DNA from: Streptomyces spinoverrucosus
GTDB lineage: Bacteria > Actinomycetota > Actinomycetes > Streptomycetales > Streptomycetaceae
Direction: 5' to 3'
Assembly (NCBI RefSeq): GCF_015712165.1
Contig: NZ_JADPZX010000001.1
Location: 4,662,001-4,726,000, forward strand
Length of the DNA stretch: 64,000 bases
This document shows positions 23,710-32,081 of the stretch, in pieces. Position numbers and translations under genes: made by a program. Under the pieces are notes generated by a model. It did no database searches. It saw only the letters and a program-made list of their open reading frames with translations, and had not been told where the DNA came from. Numbering within the stretch: the first letter of the stretch is position 1; each line of letters begins with the position of its first letter.

Positions 23710-23735
23710 TGAACTCAAGCAGCCGCTTGAGTTCA
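23710..23735. promoter_or_regulatory. Operator ahead of the TetR gene
   Basis: TGAACTCAAGC and GCTTGAGTTCA form a perfect 11-bp inverted repeat around AGCC, just upstream of the TetR start at 23705. A strong TetR autoregulatory site. Confidence 0.7.
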
Positions 23736-23757
23736 GTGTCAAACAGCCGTTGCGGCA

Positions 23758-23997
23758 CTACGACTGCTGGTCGCGGCCGGCGTCGCCGAGCTCCTTGAGC
23801 AGCCGGGTCAGGGTCGCGAGCCGCTCGGGTCCGAGCAGCTCCTCGATCCAGCGGCTTGTCTCCTGCGCCTGCCGACGGCCCAGAGCCGCTCGTTCATGAC
23901 CGGCGGGAGTCAGAGCTGCGGCCCAAGTCCGGCTCGGTGCTTCGATGTAACGGTAGGTCAGCAAGCGCAGGGGCAGTAGCACGATGTAGAACGCCAC
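23758..23997 (-). pseudogene. Chimeric remnant: acyltransferase tail joined to a MarR C-terminal piece
   Basis: On the minus strand one frame begins with LLPLRLLTYRYIEAPSRTW, which looks like the last membrane segment and R-Y-x-E-x-P motif of an acyltransferase-3 protein. It continues into LTPAGHERAALGRRQAQ and LLGPERLATLTRLLKELGDA, the end of a MarR regulator. Neither gene is complete. The matching MarR N-terminal portion lies on the opposite strand at 24028-24237. Confidence 0.5.
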
Positions 23998-24027
23998 CTC
24001 GAGCGTGAGTCAGCCAGTCAGCCCGGG

Positions 24028-24237
24028 ATCTGCGCACGTACTTCGGTTTTCCGTGGTTCGCGCGACTGCACGTCCTGGACGAGCACGGAAGCCTCGACCA
24101 GAAGAGCATCGGCAGCCTCGCCGCCGTCGACCGGTCCACGCTCACACCCCTTCTCGACCGGCTCGTGGCCCGCGGCCTCATCACCAAGAACACGGACCCC
24201 GGCAACCGCCGTCGGCAACTGGTCAGGCCGGTGTGAC
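24028..24237 (+). pseudogene. MarR-family DNA-binding domain fragment
   Basis: About 68 codons encode the winged helix of a MarR regulator: LHVLDEHGSLDQKSIGSLA, DRSTLTPLLDRLVARGLI and the wing TKNTDPGNRRRQLVRPV, then a stop codon. The N-terminal helix, a start codon and the C-terminal dimer helices are missing. The rest seems to be the piece on the other strand at 23758-23940, which would require an inversion. From 24240 to 24380 nothing recognisable follows. Confidence 0.6.
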
Positions 24238-24382
24238 TGGCGCGACGGGCGGAGGAGCTGCGGGTGCGGCGGTAGCGGGCGGTTCCGAGGGGGCGCGGGA
24301 TGCCGACGCTGCGACGGGGGCCGGCGAGACGGCGCGTGCCGGGGCCGAGGCGCGCAGTCAACTACCGATGATCAACTGTTCA

Positions 24383-25303
24383 TCAAGCCGTGCGTGCCGG
24401 CGGCATCCCGGCTCCCGTCCTTGTCGCGTCGGTGCCCCAGCTGGCCAGCAGTCGTAGTGCCTCCGCCGACGGGGAGCCCGGTTCGGCGTGGTAGGTCGCC
24501 AGCGTCTGTTCGTGGTCGTCGGCCAGGTGGAACGACTCGAGACGGAGATCGAGTTCGCCGACGAGCGGGTGGTGCAGGCGCAGGATGCCGTGGCACTTGT
24601 CCTTGACGTCGTGGGCGGCCCACAGCCGCCTGAACTCCTCGCTCTTCACGGAGAGTTCGCCCACCAGCGCGGACAGCCGGGGGTCGTTGGGATGGGAGCC
24701 GGCGTCCAGGCGCAGCTGAGCGACGACGTCGTTCGCTTTCTGCTCCCAGTCCACGAACAGGTCGCTGTACTCGGGCCTGAGGAACACCAGCCGCGCCCAG
24801 TTCCGCTCGTGCGCGGGCAGCTCGGCCCAGTCGCCGAAGACCGCCGCGGCCATCCGGTTCCAGGCGAGTATGTCCCCCCGCCGCCCCACGAGGATCGCCG
24901 GGCCGCCTTCCATGGTGTCCAGCAGTGTCCGCAGGGAGCCCCGCACCCGCTGGGTGCGGCCGGCCGGCTTCTTCTTCTGTTTCGGCTTCGCCAGGTGCGT
25001 GAGGTGGGCGCGCTCGGCTTCGCTCAGCCTGAGCGCGCGGGCGATGGCGTCGAGGACCTCCGCCGACACGTGCCGCCCGTTGCCCTGCTCCAGGCGCGTG
25101 TAGTACCCCACCGACACCCCGGCCAGCTGCGCCAGCTCCTCGCGGCGCAGCCCCGGCACCCGCCGGTGCCGCGCGAAGTCCGGCAGGCCCACGTCCTCCG
25201 GCTTCAGCCGGGCCCGCCGGGTGCGCAGGAACTCGCTGAGCTCGGCACGCGGGTCCAGAGCGCCGTCGGCGGGCTCGTGCACCGGTTCGGGGTATTCGTC
25301 CAT
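24383..25303 (-). CDS. XRE/MmyB-type helix-turn-helix regulator
   Basis: This 306-residue protein has an N-terminal XRE helix-turn-helix (residues about 18-95: LRTRRARLKPEDVGL, RVPGLRREELAQLAGVSVGYYTRLEQG). A large PAS-like MmyB ligand domain follows (about 115-295; PAILVGRRGDILAWNRMAAAVFGDW, LRLHHPLVGELDLRLESFHL). This arrangement is abundant in Streptomyces, where such regulators usually control an adjacent oxidoreductase. It diverges from the aldehyde dehydrogenase gene at 25478 (175 bases away), its probable target. The ATG at 25303 has GGAGG too close (one base), so initiation may be weak or leaderless. Confidence 0.82.
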   Translation of the reverse strand: MDEYPEPVHEPADGALDPRAELSEFLRTRRARLKPEDVGLPDFARHRRVPGLRREELAQLAGVSVGYYTRLEQGNGRHVSAEVLDAIARALRLSEAERAHLTHLAKPKQKKKPAGRTQRVRGSLRTLLDTMEGGPAILVGRRGDILAWNRMAAAVFGDWAELPAHERNWARLVFLRPEYSDLFVDWEQKANDVVAQLRLDAGSHPNDPRLSALVGELSVKSEEFRRLWAAHDVKDKCHGILRLHHPLVGELDLRLESFHLADDHEQTLATYHAEPGSPSAEALRLLASWGTDATRTGAGMPPARTA

Positions 25304-25477
25304 GCCTCCGAGTATCCACGGTCGGACGCACACCAGCCTGCACCAGTCAGTGGTAGGCACAGCGGGTGTACACGAAGCCGTGACCTGGGTGAATACCGGA
25401 TCGTCCAGCACGCTGGCACTTGTGCCCGGCTGGAAGGCAGCCGGGGCGTGGCTTGCATCAGGAACGGAGTACACCCC

Positions 25478-26824
25478 ATGACCGCAACACAGGGGACCGA
25501 GTCGAGGACGCACCGGAGCGAAACGGCCGCGGAGGTGGTCGGCCGCCTTCGTGCGACGTTCAACACCGGCGTCACCCGCCCACTGGACTGGCGCGTGGAG
25601 CAGCTGCGGCGGCTGCGGGCGCTGCTGGTCGAGAACGAGCAGGAGCTGATCGAAGCGCTCTGGAAGGACCTGAGGAAGAACGCCGCCGAGGCGAAGACGC
25701 AGGAGATCGACTTCACCGTCGCCGACATCGACGAGACGCTGGCGAATCTCGAGAACTGGCTTCAGCCCCGCCCGGTGGAGGTTCCTGCCCACTTCGGTCC
25801 CACGACCACGGCCTACACCACCTACGACCCGCTCGGGGTCGTCCTGGTGATCGCCCCGTGGAACTTCCCGCTGCACCTTCTCATCGACCCCATCATCGGC
25901 GCCCTGGCCGCCGGGAACACCGTGGTGGCCAAGCCGAGCGAGATCTCGGTGCACACCTCGGCGGTCGCTGCACGCCTGCTGCGTGAGTACTTCGACCCTG
26001 ACGTGCTCACCGTGGTCGAGGGGGGCGCCGAGGAGACCACGGCCCTCCTGGCACAGCGTTTCGACCACATCTTCTACACCGGCAACGGCACGGTCGGCCG
26101 GATCGTCATGGCCGCAGCCGCCAAGAACCTCACCCCCGTCACGCTCGAACTCGGGGGCAAGTCACCGGTCTTCGTGGCACCTGACGCCGACGTGGACGAG
26201 ACCGCGAAGCGGCTGGTCGGCGCCAAGTTCGGCAACGCGGGGCAGCAGTGCATAGCCCCCGACTATGTCCTGGCCGATCCTGCCACCGCCGCCGCACTGG
26301 TCCCCGCCCTGCGCACGGCGGTCGAGGCCCAGTTCGGCACCAGCCCGCAGTCCTCGGCCGGCTTCGGCCGGGTCATCAACGAGCGGCACTTCGACCGGCT
26401 CACCGCCCTGCTGGACTCCGGCCGGGCGGCGGTGGGAGGCCAGCACGACCGTGACGACCTGTTCATCGCACCGACGGTGCTCACCGATGTCGACCCCGCA
26501 TCGCCGGTCATGCAGGAGGAGATCTTCGGTCCGATCCTCGCCGTCGTCGAAGTCGAAGACCTCGATGCCGCCATCGCCTTCATCAACGAACGCGACAAGC
26601 CCCTCGCGCTCTACGCCTTCACCGAGTCCGAGGCCACCAAGTCGCGCCTGTTGAACGAGACGTCCTCCGGCGGTGTCGCCTGGGGCCAGCCGGTGATGCA
26701 ACTGCTCATGACCGGCCTGCCGTTCGGTGGCGTCGGCGAAAGCGGCATGGGCCGCTACCACGGCCGGTACTCCCTCGAGACGTTCAGCCACCTCAAGGGC
26801 GTCGCGGACGTGCCGCTCAGCTAG
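25478..26824 (+). CDS. Class 3 aldehyde dehydrogenase (benzaldehyde dehydrogenase candidate)
   Basis: This 448-residue NAD(P)-dependent aldehyde dehydrogenase is of the short class 3 type. Present are the Asn of VIAPWNFPLHL, the cofactor Lys in VVAKPSEIS, FTGNGTVGR-type residues, the general-base Glu in TLELGGKSP and the catalytic Cys in FGNAGQQCIAPDY. Class 3 enzymes favour aromatic and medium-chain aldehydes, and MdlD, the benzaldehyde dehydrogenase of the mandelate pathway, has this length and class. Together with the decarboxylase at 20159 it could finish conversion of benzoylformate to benzoate. The XRE/MmyB gene diverges from it. GGAACGGAG lies upstream of ATG 25478. Confidence 0.82.
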   Translation: MTATQGTESRTHRSETAAEVVGRLRATFNTGVTRPLDWRVEQLRRLRALLVENEQELIEALWKDLRKNAAEAKTQEIDFTVADIDETLANLENWLQPRPVEVPAHFGPTTTAYTTYDPLGVVLVIAPWNFPLHLLIDPIIGALAAGNTVVAKPSEISVHTSAVAARLLREYFDPDVLTVVEGGAEETTALLAQRFDHIFYTGNGTVGRIVMAAAAKNLTPVTLELGGKSPVFVAPDADVDETAKRLVGAKFGNAGQQCIAPDYVLADPATAAALVPALRTAVEAQFGTSPQSSAGFGRVINERHFDRLTALLDSGRAAVGGQHDRDDLFIAPTVLTDVDPASPVMQEEIFGPILAVVEVEDLDAAIAFINERDKPLALYAFTESEATKSRLLNETSSGGVAWGQPVMQLLMTGLPFGGVGESGMGRYHGRYSLETFSHLKGVADVPLS

Positions 26825-27341
26825 CCTCGCGCTGTCGTGAAGCAGGCTGCCCGATGGGCGATCGGCCGGCGGAAGTACCTCAGGCCGGTGAGATTGAGGA
26901 TCGCTGAGATCGCTGGTCCCGCCCCCGCCCCAAGCGCGTTCCAGGTGAAGCCGTGTATCGGTCCTCGTCGCGGGGGCGTGTGGAGGGAGTCGGTCGGGTC
27001 GCGGCGTGGCCTGCAGCCACCGATGCGTACCGGCTCCGGCAGCGGCACCCATGACTTCGTCACCTGGCCGGCTGCTGATCGTGCGCAAAGAGCGAACACC
27101 CCTGCTCCGGTGGGCAGTTGCGCTTGAGCGGCGTCGACACCGACGCCGACGGCGTGTGGCTCCCACCGCGTTCGCCGCCGGCACCACCCACACCCCGATC
27201 GCGGTCCTTAAAACCGCGTCACCGTCAGCGGGCCCGCCCCTGTCCGAGGACCGCATCCGTGCCTCCTCCGGGACAGCGTGGACCCTCTGCGCCACAGGCC
27301 TTCATCCCGTTTCCCTCCGTATTGCAGAAAGAAAGCAACCC
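26825..27341. other. Long intergenic stretch with possible debris
   Basis: No intact gene is supported. A minus-strand frame near 26830-26990 contains a hydrophobic run (WNALGAGAGPAISAIL) that could be a scrap of a membrane-protein gene, but it has no start or recognisable family. The right end must hold the promoter of the Old Yellow Enzyme gene. Confidence 0.4.
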
Positions 27342-28454
27342 ATGCCTGTCAACACTTCAGAGGTTTCGCCCGTTTCGTCGCTTTTCTCCCCCGTCTCTCT
27401 CGGGAAGATCGAGCTCGCCAACCGCATCGTCATGGCACCGCTGACCCGGGTCCGGGCCGGTTCCTCCGGCATCCCCGGGGACCTCATGGTCGAGTACTAC
27501 CGGCAGCGGGCGAGCGTCGGAATGATCATCACCGAGGGTACCTACCCCGACCACGCCTCGCAGGGCTATGTCGGTGAGCCGGGCATCGCCACCGACGAGC
27601 AGGCGGCCGGCTGGCAGCGGGTGTTCGAGGCAGTGCACGCCGAGGGCGGCCGCATCGTCCTGCAGATCATGCACGCCGGCCGCGGCACCCACCCCGACAT
27701 CAACGGCGGCCGCCGCATCCTCGCCCCCAGCGCGATCGCCATCGACAACAAGACGTTCACCGAGAAGGGCGAGCAGCCCTACCCCGTACCGGAAGCGATG
27801 ACCACTGCAGAGATCCGGGCAGCCGTGGAGGACTTCGCCGCCGCGGCCCGCCGGGCCATCGGGGCGGGAGCGGACGGCGTGGAGATCCACGGCGCCAACG
27901 GCTACCTGCTCCAGGAGTTCCTCTCCCCGGCGGCCAACCAGCGCACCGATGAATACGGCGCCTCGCCGCAGAACCGCGCCCGCTTCGTCGTCGAGGTCGT
28001 CACGGCGGTCGCCCAGGCCGTCGGTGCCGAGCGGGTCGGGCTGCGGATCTCGCCGGAGGTCGACCTCGGGGACGTCTTCGAGACCGACCGGGACGACGTC
28101 CTGGCCACCTACGGCACCCTGCTCGACCAACTGCGCCCGCTGGGCCTGGCCTACCTCTCCGTACTGCACGCCGAGCCGGGCGGCGACCTGGTACAGGAGC
28201 TGCGGCGGCGCTTCGGCGGCAAGCTGATCGTCAACAGCGGCCCCTTCGGGGGGCAGACCACCCGCGAGCAGGCGCTCCAGCAGATCGAGGCCGGCCACGC
28301 CGACGCCGTGGTCGTAGGCCGGGCCCTCATCGCCAACCCCGACCTGGTCGCGCGCTGGCAGGGTGGCCACCCGGAGAACGAGCCGCGACCGGAACTGTTC
28401 TACGGGCCGGGCGCCGAGGGCTACACCGACTACCCCTTCCTCGAAGCAGCTTGA
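27342..28454 (+). CDS. Old Yellow Enzyme family ene-reductase
   Basis: This 370-residue FMN-dependent alkene reductase has a full TIM barrel. The FMN contact is IVMAPLTRVRAG, the QIMHAGRGTHP block resembles the usual Q-L-W-H-x-G-R, and the substrate-binding His/Asn pair lies in GVEIHGANGYLLQEFL. NQRTDEYGAS and the closing VVVGRALIANPDLV are also present. It reduces activated C=C bonds of enals, enones or nitro-alkenes with NAD(P)H. The spacer before the ATG has GAAAGAAAG as a weak ribosome binding site. It follows the aldehyde dehydrogenase gene by more than 500 bases, so it probably has its own promoter. A 12-bp hairpin ends it. Confidence 0.85.
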   Translation: MPVNTSEVSPVSSLFSPVSLGKIELANRIVMAPLTRVRAGSSGIPGDLMVEYYRQRASVGMIITEGTYPDHASQGYVGEPGIATDEQAAGWQRVFEAVHAEGGRIVLQIMHAGRGTHPDINGGRRILAPSAIAIDNKTFTEKGEQPYPVPEAMTTAEIRAAVEDFAAAARRAIGAGADGVEIHGANGYLLQEFLSPAANQRTDEYGASPQNRARFVVEVVTAVAQAVGAERVGLRISPEVDLGDVFETDRDDVLATYGTLLDQLRPLGLAYLSVLHAEPGGDLVQELRRRFGGKLIVNSGPFGGQTTREQALQQIEAGHADAVVVGRALIANPDLVARWQGGHPENEPRPELFYGPGAEGYTDYPFLEAA

Positions 28455-28466
28455 GGCCCACTCTCA

Positions 28467-28506
28467 CGCCTGTCCATGCGGCAGCCCCGTCACCCATGGA
28501 CAGGCG
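28467..28506 (+). terminator. Terminator of the ene-reductase gene
   Basis: CGCCTGTCCATG and CATGGACAGGCG form a perfect 12-bp stem with a 16-base loop, just 12 bases after the stop codon. Confidence 0.65.
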
Positions 28507-28723
28507 CCCGACCGGCGGCACCGTGCCCGCCCCTTTGAGCCCGCGATCCCACCGGCGATCACCGGCTCGAGGACCGTCGGGTCCGTCAGGGCGTTGACAG
28601 TCCGCAGGTTCCGGGTCAGCAGCCCGCGTTCGGTGACCTCGTCGAGCACATCGCTCTCGTGCGTGGCCACCGCGGCGGCCTTCGGCCACAGCTGACGCCT
28701 ATGACAGGGCGGCACCCGCAAGT

Positions 28724-29464
28724 TCACCGGGAACCCCCGGTCGGGGCCAGGGGCATGGTGTGCGACAGCCACCAGGACGTGATGAGGAAGTTCTTCAGCG
28801 CGGGCAGCGGCGGCCGGCCGATCCCCGCCGCGCCGGCGTCCAGCGCCGTGTGCACCGCTGTGGCGTCGATCAGCCCGTGCCCCACCAGCGTGCTCGTCGA
28901 TCAGCTCGTGCAGCTCCTGGTGGTGGGCGCGCAGGCCCGCGTACAGCAGCGGCGTGAAGCGGCCTTGCTCTGCCTGCCGGTCAGCCGGTCCGGCAGGTCG
29001 GGGCGGGCCATGGCCAGCAGGGGTTTGTAGACACCTGGACGGCGCCGCTCTCCGGCACCGATCCGCAGGCAGGCTGTGACGACCTCGTTGTCCAGGAATG
29101 GGCTCACCTGGTTCACGCCGTGCTCGGCGAACAGCGGTGCGCAGTCGCGTATGGCGGCGCCGTTGTAGCGCAGCGCGGTCCAGTCCTCCCATTCGCCGGC
29201 GTTGACGTCGCCCGCCACCCGCGCGGAGGCTTCGAGCATCCGGGCGACCACCTGCCGTCCGTGCGGGGTGAGGCATTGGATGGCCGCGCCGATGGGACAC
29301 CACGTCCACATTCCGAGGCCGTCACCCAGCAGTTGTCCGGCCGCGACCGCTTTCGCCGCCCGCGCCAGGGCGTACGGTCGTCCCCGCGCCGCAGTCTTCA
29401 CGGCCCGCCACAGCGGGCCGGGCACGGTGTTGACCCCAGGGATCGTTCGCCCAGCCGCGGCCAT
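28724..29464 (-). pseudogene. Lasso-peptide cyclase (asparagine synthetase-like) remnant
   Basis: The minus strand carries the C-terminal third of an asparagine-synthetase-fold lasso cyclase, broken by at least two frameshifts. The first frame (28901-29464) gives ALRYNGAAIRDCAPLF, GVNQVSPFLDNEVVTACL and VYKPLLAMARPDLPD. The next gives GRFTPLLYAGLRAHHQEL and ELIDEH. A third gives LIDATAVHTALDAGAAGIG and PLPALKNFLITSWW, ending at 28724. The N-terminal part with the ATP-binding signature is absent. No precursor peptide, RRE or leader peptidase gene is visible nearby. From 28507 to 28723 a further minus-strand frame (HESDVLDEVTERGLLTRN) is open but not recognised. Confidence 0.65.
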
Positions 29465-29596
29465 AGCCGCCCGGCGGCCCTCCGAGCAGCCTGCCTACCC
29501 CAGCCGACAGGGCAATGCGGACATCAAGTCACGTAGCGCCCTCTCGCAAGGCGCGTTGGCTGCAAGCGGGCGTCCCAGTCCGCGAGGCAGGCAAGG

Positions 29597-30097
29597 TCAT
29601 GACTGCGCGCTCCGGAACGCGAGATACCGGCTGAAGGCTTCGTGGCTGTCGGGGGTGAAGCGCCACTCCGACAGAGCCGAGGCGAGCTCCGGCTCGGTCA
29701 GCCAGCCATGCCAGGCGACCTCATCGGGATCGGGGACCACGGCGTCCGGCACCACGGCTTCGTGCACGCCGAGCCAGTGAGGGCTCAAACCGCTGCGGTT
29801 GATGAACGTGAACAGCAGGCGCGGCAGCGCACGAATGCCCAGCTCTTCGGCCAGTTCCCGCGCGGCGGCCTGTTCATAGGACTCGCCGACATTTGCGGCG
29901 CCACCGACCTCGACCTCATAGAGCCCGGGGAAGCGCGATACCTGTTCCGACCGTCGGTGGACGAGGATCCGGCCACGATCATCACGACACGCCGTCACGG
30001 CGACCCGATGCAGCCAACCCTCCCGGTTGGCCTCCCGACGGCTGACCACCCCCAGCACGCGATCTTGACCGTCGACACGCTCCACCACTTCATCCAC
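29597..30097 (-). CDS. Nudix hydrolase
   Basis: This roughly 166-residue Nudix protein has a complete Nudix box in GGAANVGESYEQAAARELAEELGI, with all spaced residues G-x5-E-x7-RE-x-x-EE-x-G present. An N-terminal DEVVERVDGQDRVLGVVSRREANREGWLHR segment is typical of the isopentenyl-diphosphate isomerase-like or YfcD-like branch, which acts on nucleoside-diphosphate-linked or prenyl substrates. GTG 30097 is chosen because the domain begins there; GTG 30106 or the upstream frame to 30220 are possible. It stands between the lasso remnant and the XRE regulator that diverges from it. The substrate is unknown. Confidence 0.8.
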   Translation of the reverse strand: MDEVVERVDGQDRVLGVVSRREANREGWLHRVAVTACRDDRGRILVHRRSEQVSRFPGLYEVEVGGAANVGESYEQAAARELAEELGIRALPRLLFTFINRSGLSPHWLGVHEAVVPDAVVPDPDEVAWHGWLTEPELASALSEWRFTPDSHEAFSRYLAFRSAQS

Positions 30098-30263
30098 GAG
30101 GCACACCCTGACAGAGCCCACCGACAACGCCGCTTCCCGGCGCCCCGAGGAGGGCGTCGCGAGAGCACCTGCACCAGGAGGCCGGACCCGGATGACGACG
30201 GTTGTCGGCAAATGCGACACCTATCGTGCTCAGGCTCAATAGGACGTCCGAGTGGCGCGGCGC

Positions 30264-30291
30264 ACTATTGCAAGCAGGTGCTTGCAATAGT
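30264..30291. promoter_or_regulatory. Perfect 28-bp palindrome ahead of the XRE gene
   Basis: ACTATTGCAAGCA and TGCTTGCAATAGT are exact inverses around a GG centre. The site lies 25-53 bases upstream of the XRE start codon and overlaps its likely promoter. Autoregulation by the XRE protein is the natural reading. Confidence 0.7.
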
Positions 30292-30316
30292 TAGCGGGGC
30301 GCGGCATGGTGGACGT

Positions 30317-30850
30317 ATGGCATCGCTCAACGTCGGCAATCTCGGTGAGTACCTGCGCGAGCAGCGGCGCAACGCGCAGCTGTCGCTGCGGCAGCTCGCC
30401 GACGCCGCCGGAGTGTCCAATCCGTATCTGAGCCAGATCGAGCGCGGGCTGCGCAAGCCGAGCGCGGAGGTGTTGCAGCAGGTCGCCAAGGCGCTGCGGA
30501 TCTCCGCCGAGACGCTGTACGTGCGGGCCGGGATCCTCGACGCCGAACGGGATCGGGACGAGGTGGAGACGCGCGCCGTCATCCTCGCCGACCCCACGCT
30601 GAACGAGCGGCAGAAGCAGGTGCTGCTCCAGGTCTACGAGTCGTTCCGCAAGGAGAACGGCTTCGAGGCCGGCAAGGTGAGCGCGGCGCAGGACGGGGAC
30701 CTGAGTGACAGCAGTGACAGCAGCGATCTCAGCGATCTCAGCGGCATAAGAGACGGCGACGGCAGCAGCGGCAGGGGCGACAACGCCGTACGCGACCCTC
30801 GCGCCGCCGACGGCGGCGACGCCGACCCGCACCCGCGATCCGCCGGTTGA
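30317..30850 (+). CDS. XRE-family regulator with acidic tail
   Basis: This 177-residue protein has an N-terminal XRE helix-turn-helix (residues about 8-68; LGEYLREQRRNAQLSLRQLA, AAGVSNPYLSQIERGLRKPS). A short helical segment follows (TLNERQKQVLLQVYESFRKE). The last 60 residues are low-complexity, made of Asp/Ser runs (DLSDSSDSSDLSDLSG) and then Gly/Asp/Arg. The first half resembles a regulator conserved in streptomycetes next to the HBHA-like gene. A perfect palindrome precedes it, so it is probably autoregulated. It lies 61 bases upstream of the HBHA-like gene and may control it. Confidence 0.82.
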   Translation: MASLNVGNLGEYLREQRRNAQLSLRQLADAAGVSNPYLSQIERGLRKPSAEVLQQVAKALRISAETLYVRAGILDAERDRDEVETRAVILADPTLNERQKQVLLQVYESFRKENGFEAGKVSAAQDGDLSDSSDSSDLSDLSGIRDGDGSSGRGDNAVRDPRAADGGDADPHPRSAG

Positions 30851-30911
30851 GCCGGGCGGACACAGCGGGACCCAAAAACCCTCAAAGAAAGCCACCGGGA
30901 GGACCAGCACC

Positions 30912-31517
30912 ATGGCCATCACCGACGACCTGCGCAAGACCCTCACCGACCCGCGGCCGCTCTACTTCGCCGCCGGCACCGCCGACCTGGCTTTCCAGCA
31001 GGCCAAGAAGGTGCCGGGGCTGGTCGAGCAGCTGCGCGCCGAGGCGCCGGCCCGTATCGAGGCCGTTCGCAACACCGACCCCAAGGCCGTCCAGGAGAAG
31101 GCCACCGCCCGCGTCAAGGAGACGCAGGAGAACGTCCAGAGCAAGGTCAACGAGTTCATCGGCTCCCTCGACTCCGACCTGAAGAAGCTGGGCGAGACCG
31201 CCCAGGACCTCGCCCTGCGCGGTGTCGGCATGGCCGCCGAGTACGCCGTGAAGGCCCGCGAGACCTACGAGAAGGTCGCCGAGCACGGTGAGCAGGCCGT
31301 GCGGACCTGGCGGGGCGAGGCGGCCGAGGAGATCGAGGAGCTGGCCATCGCCGTCGAGCCGGAGACCAAGTCGGCCGAGGCCAAGCAGGACAAGCCCGCC
31401 GCGGCTTCGACCGAGGCCAAGTCCGAGGCCGCCTCGGCGAAGAAGCCCGCGGCGAAGAAGGCCCCGGCCGCTCGCAAGACGACCCCGGCCAAGAAGACGA
31501 CGCCGTCGAGCAAGTAA
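30912..31517 (+). CDS. HBHA-like heparin-binding protein homologue
   Basis: This 201-residue protein has a helical, charged body beginning with MAITDDLRKTLTDPRPLYFAAGTADLAFQQA. Long coiled-coil-like helices follow to about residue 145 (VKETQENVQSKVNEF). The C-terminal 45 residues are rich in Lys, Ala and Pro (AKKPAAKKAPAARKTTPAKK). This is the design of mycobacterial HBHA, in which the Lys-rich tail binds sulfated sugars. In streptomycetes a surface or lipid-associated structural role is more likely. A GGGAGGA site precedes the ATG. It follows the XRE gene closely. Confidence 0.82.
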   Translation: MAITDDLRKTLTDPRPLYFAAGTADLAFQQAKKVPGLVEQLRAEAPARIEAVRNTDPKAVQEKATARVKETQENVQSKVNEFIGSLDSDLKKLGETAQDLALRGVGMAAEYAVKARETYEKVAEHGEQAVRTWRGEAAEEIEELAIAVEPETKSAEAKQDKPAAASTEAKSEAASAKKPAAKKAPAARKTTPAKKTTPSSK

Positions 31518-31707
31518 CACCACCCTCTGCGGACGACCTCCCTCTGCGGACCACGTCCGCGATCACGCTGAGTAACACGAACGGGTGATCGGTAACGGGT
31601 CGGGCACTCCTGGGGTGCCCGGCCCGTTTGTCCGGGTAGCGGGCAGGCGGTTGCGGGTACGGTGGCCGCGTAGGGACTAGCCGACACGGGTGGTGGACGT
31701 TGTGCTG

Positions 31708-32040
31708 ATGCAGGGGTTCGTCGGGTTCATGTGGCTGTTGAGCATGGCCCTGATCCTTTTCAGCGGCTTCGCGCTGTTCGACGCCGCCACCCGCCGCGAG
31801 GATGCCTACCGCGCGGCCGACAAGCAGACCAAGCCCTTCTGGCTGATCATCCTCGGGCTCGCCTTCGTGGTGAACCTGATCTTCAACATCCTGTCGTTCC
31901 TGCCGATCATCGGCCTCATCGCGACGATCGTGTACATGGTCGACGTACGCCCGGCCCTGCGCGGCCTCCCGGGTGGCGGCCGCGCCCGCCGGGGTTCGAG
32001 CAGCGACGGCCCGTACGGCCCCTACAACGGCGGCCGGTAA
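31708..32040 (+). CDS. DUF2516 membrane protein
   Basis: This roughly 110-residue integral membrane protein has two or three helices: GFMWLLSMALILFSGFALF, PFWLIILGLAFVVNLIF and LPIIGLIATIVYMVDV. A short charged stretch (ATRREDAYRAADKQTK) lies between the first two, and a Gly/Arg/Tyr-rich tail follows. The pattern is conserved in actinomycetes as DUF2516 and no function is known. ATG 31708 is chosen to match the family start; GTG 31690 is an alternative. The gene ends next to a 19-bp repeat array and is convergent with the PP2C gene. Confidence 0.78.
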   Translation: MQGFVGFMWLLSMALILFSGFALFDAATRREDAYRAADKQTKPFWLIILGLAFVVNLIFNILSFLPIIGLIATIVYMVDVRPALRGLPGGGRARRGSSSDGPYGPYNGGR

Positions 32041-32081
32041 ACGCCACGGAGGCGCTGAGCCGAGCGCGACGGCGCACCCGC

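Noticed and set aside
24488..25470. Long open frame fused in frame to the aldehyde dehydrogenase on the plus strand
   Set aside because: It is the antisense of the XRE/MmyB gene; the dehydrogenase begins at ATG 25478 with its own context.
26821..27099. Possible small membrane-protein gene on the minus strand
   Set aside because: It has one hydrophobic run but no start context, no ribosome binding site and no family resemblance.
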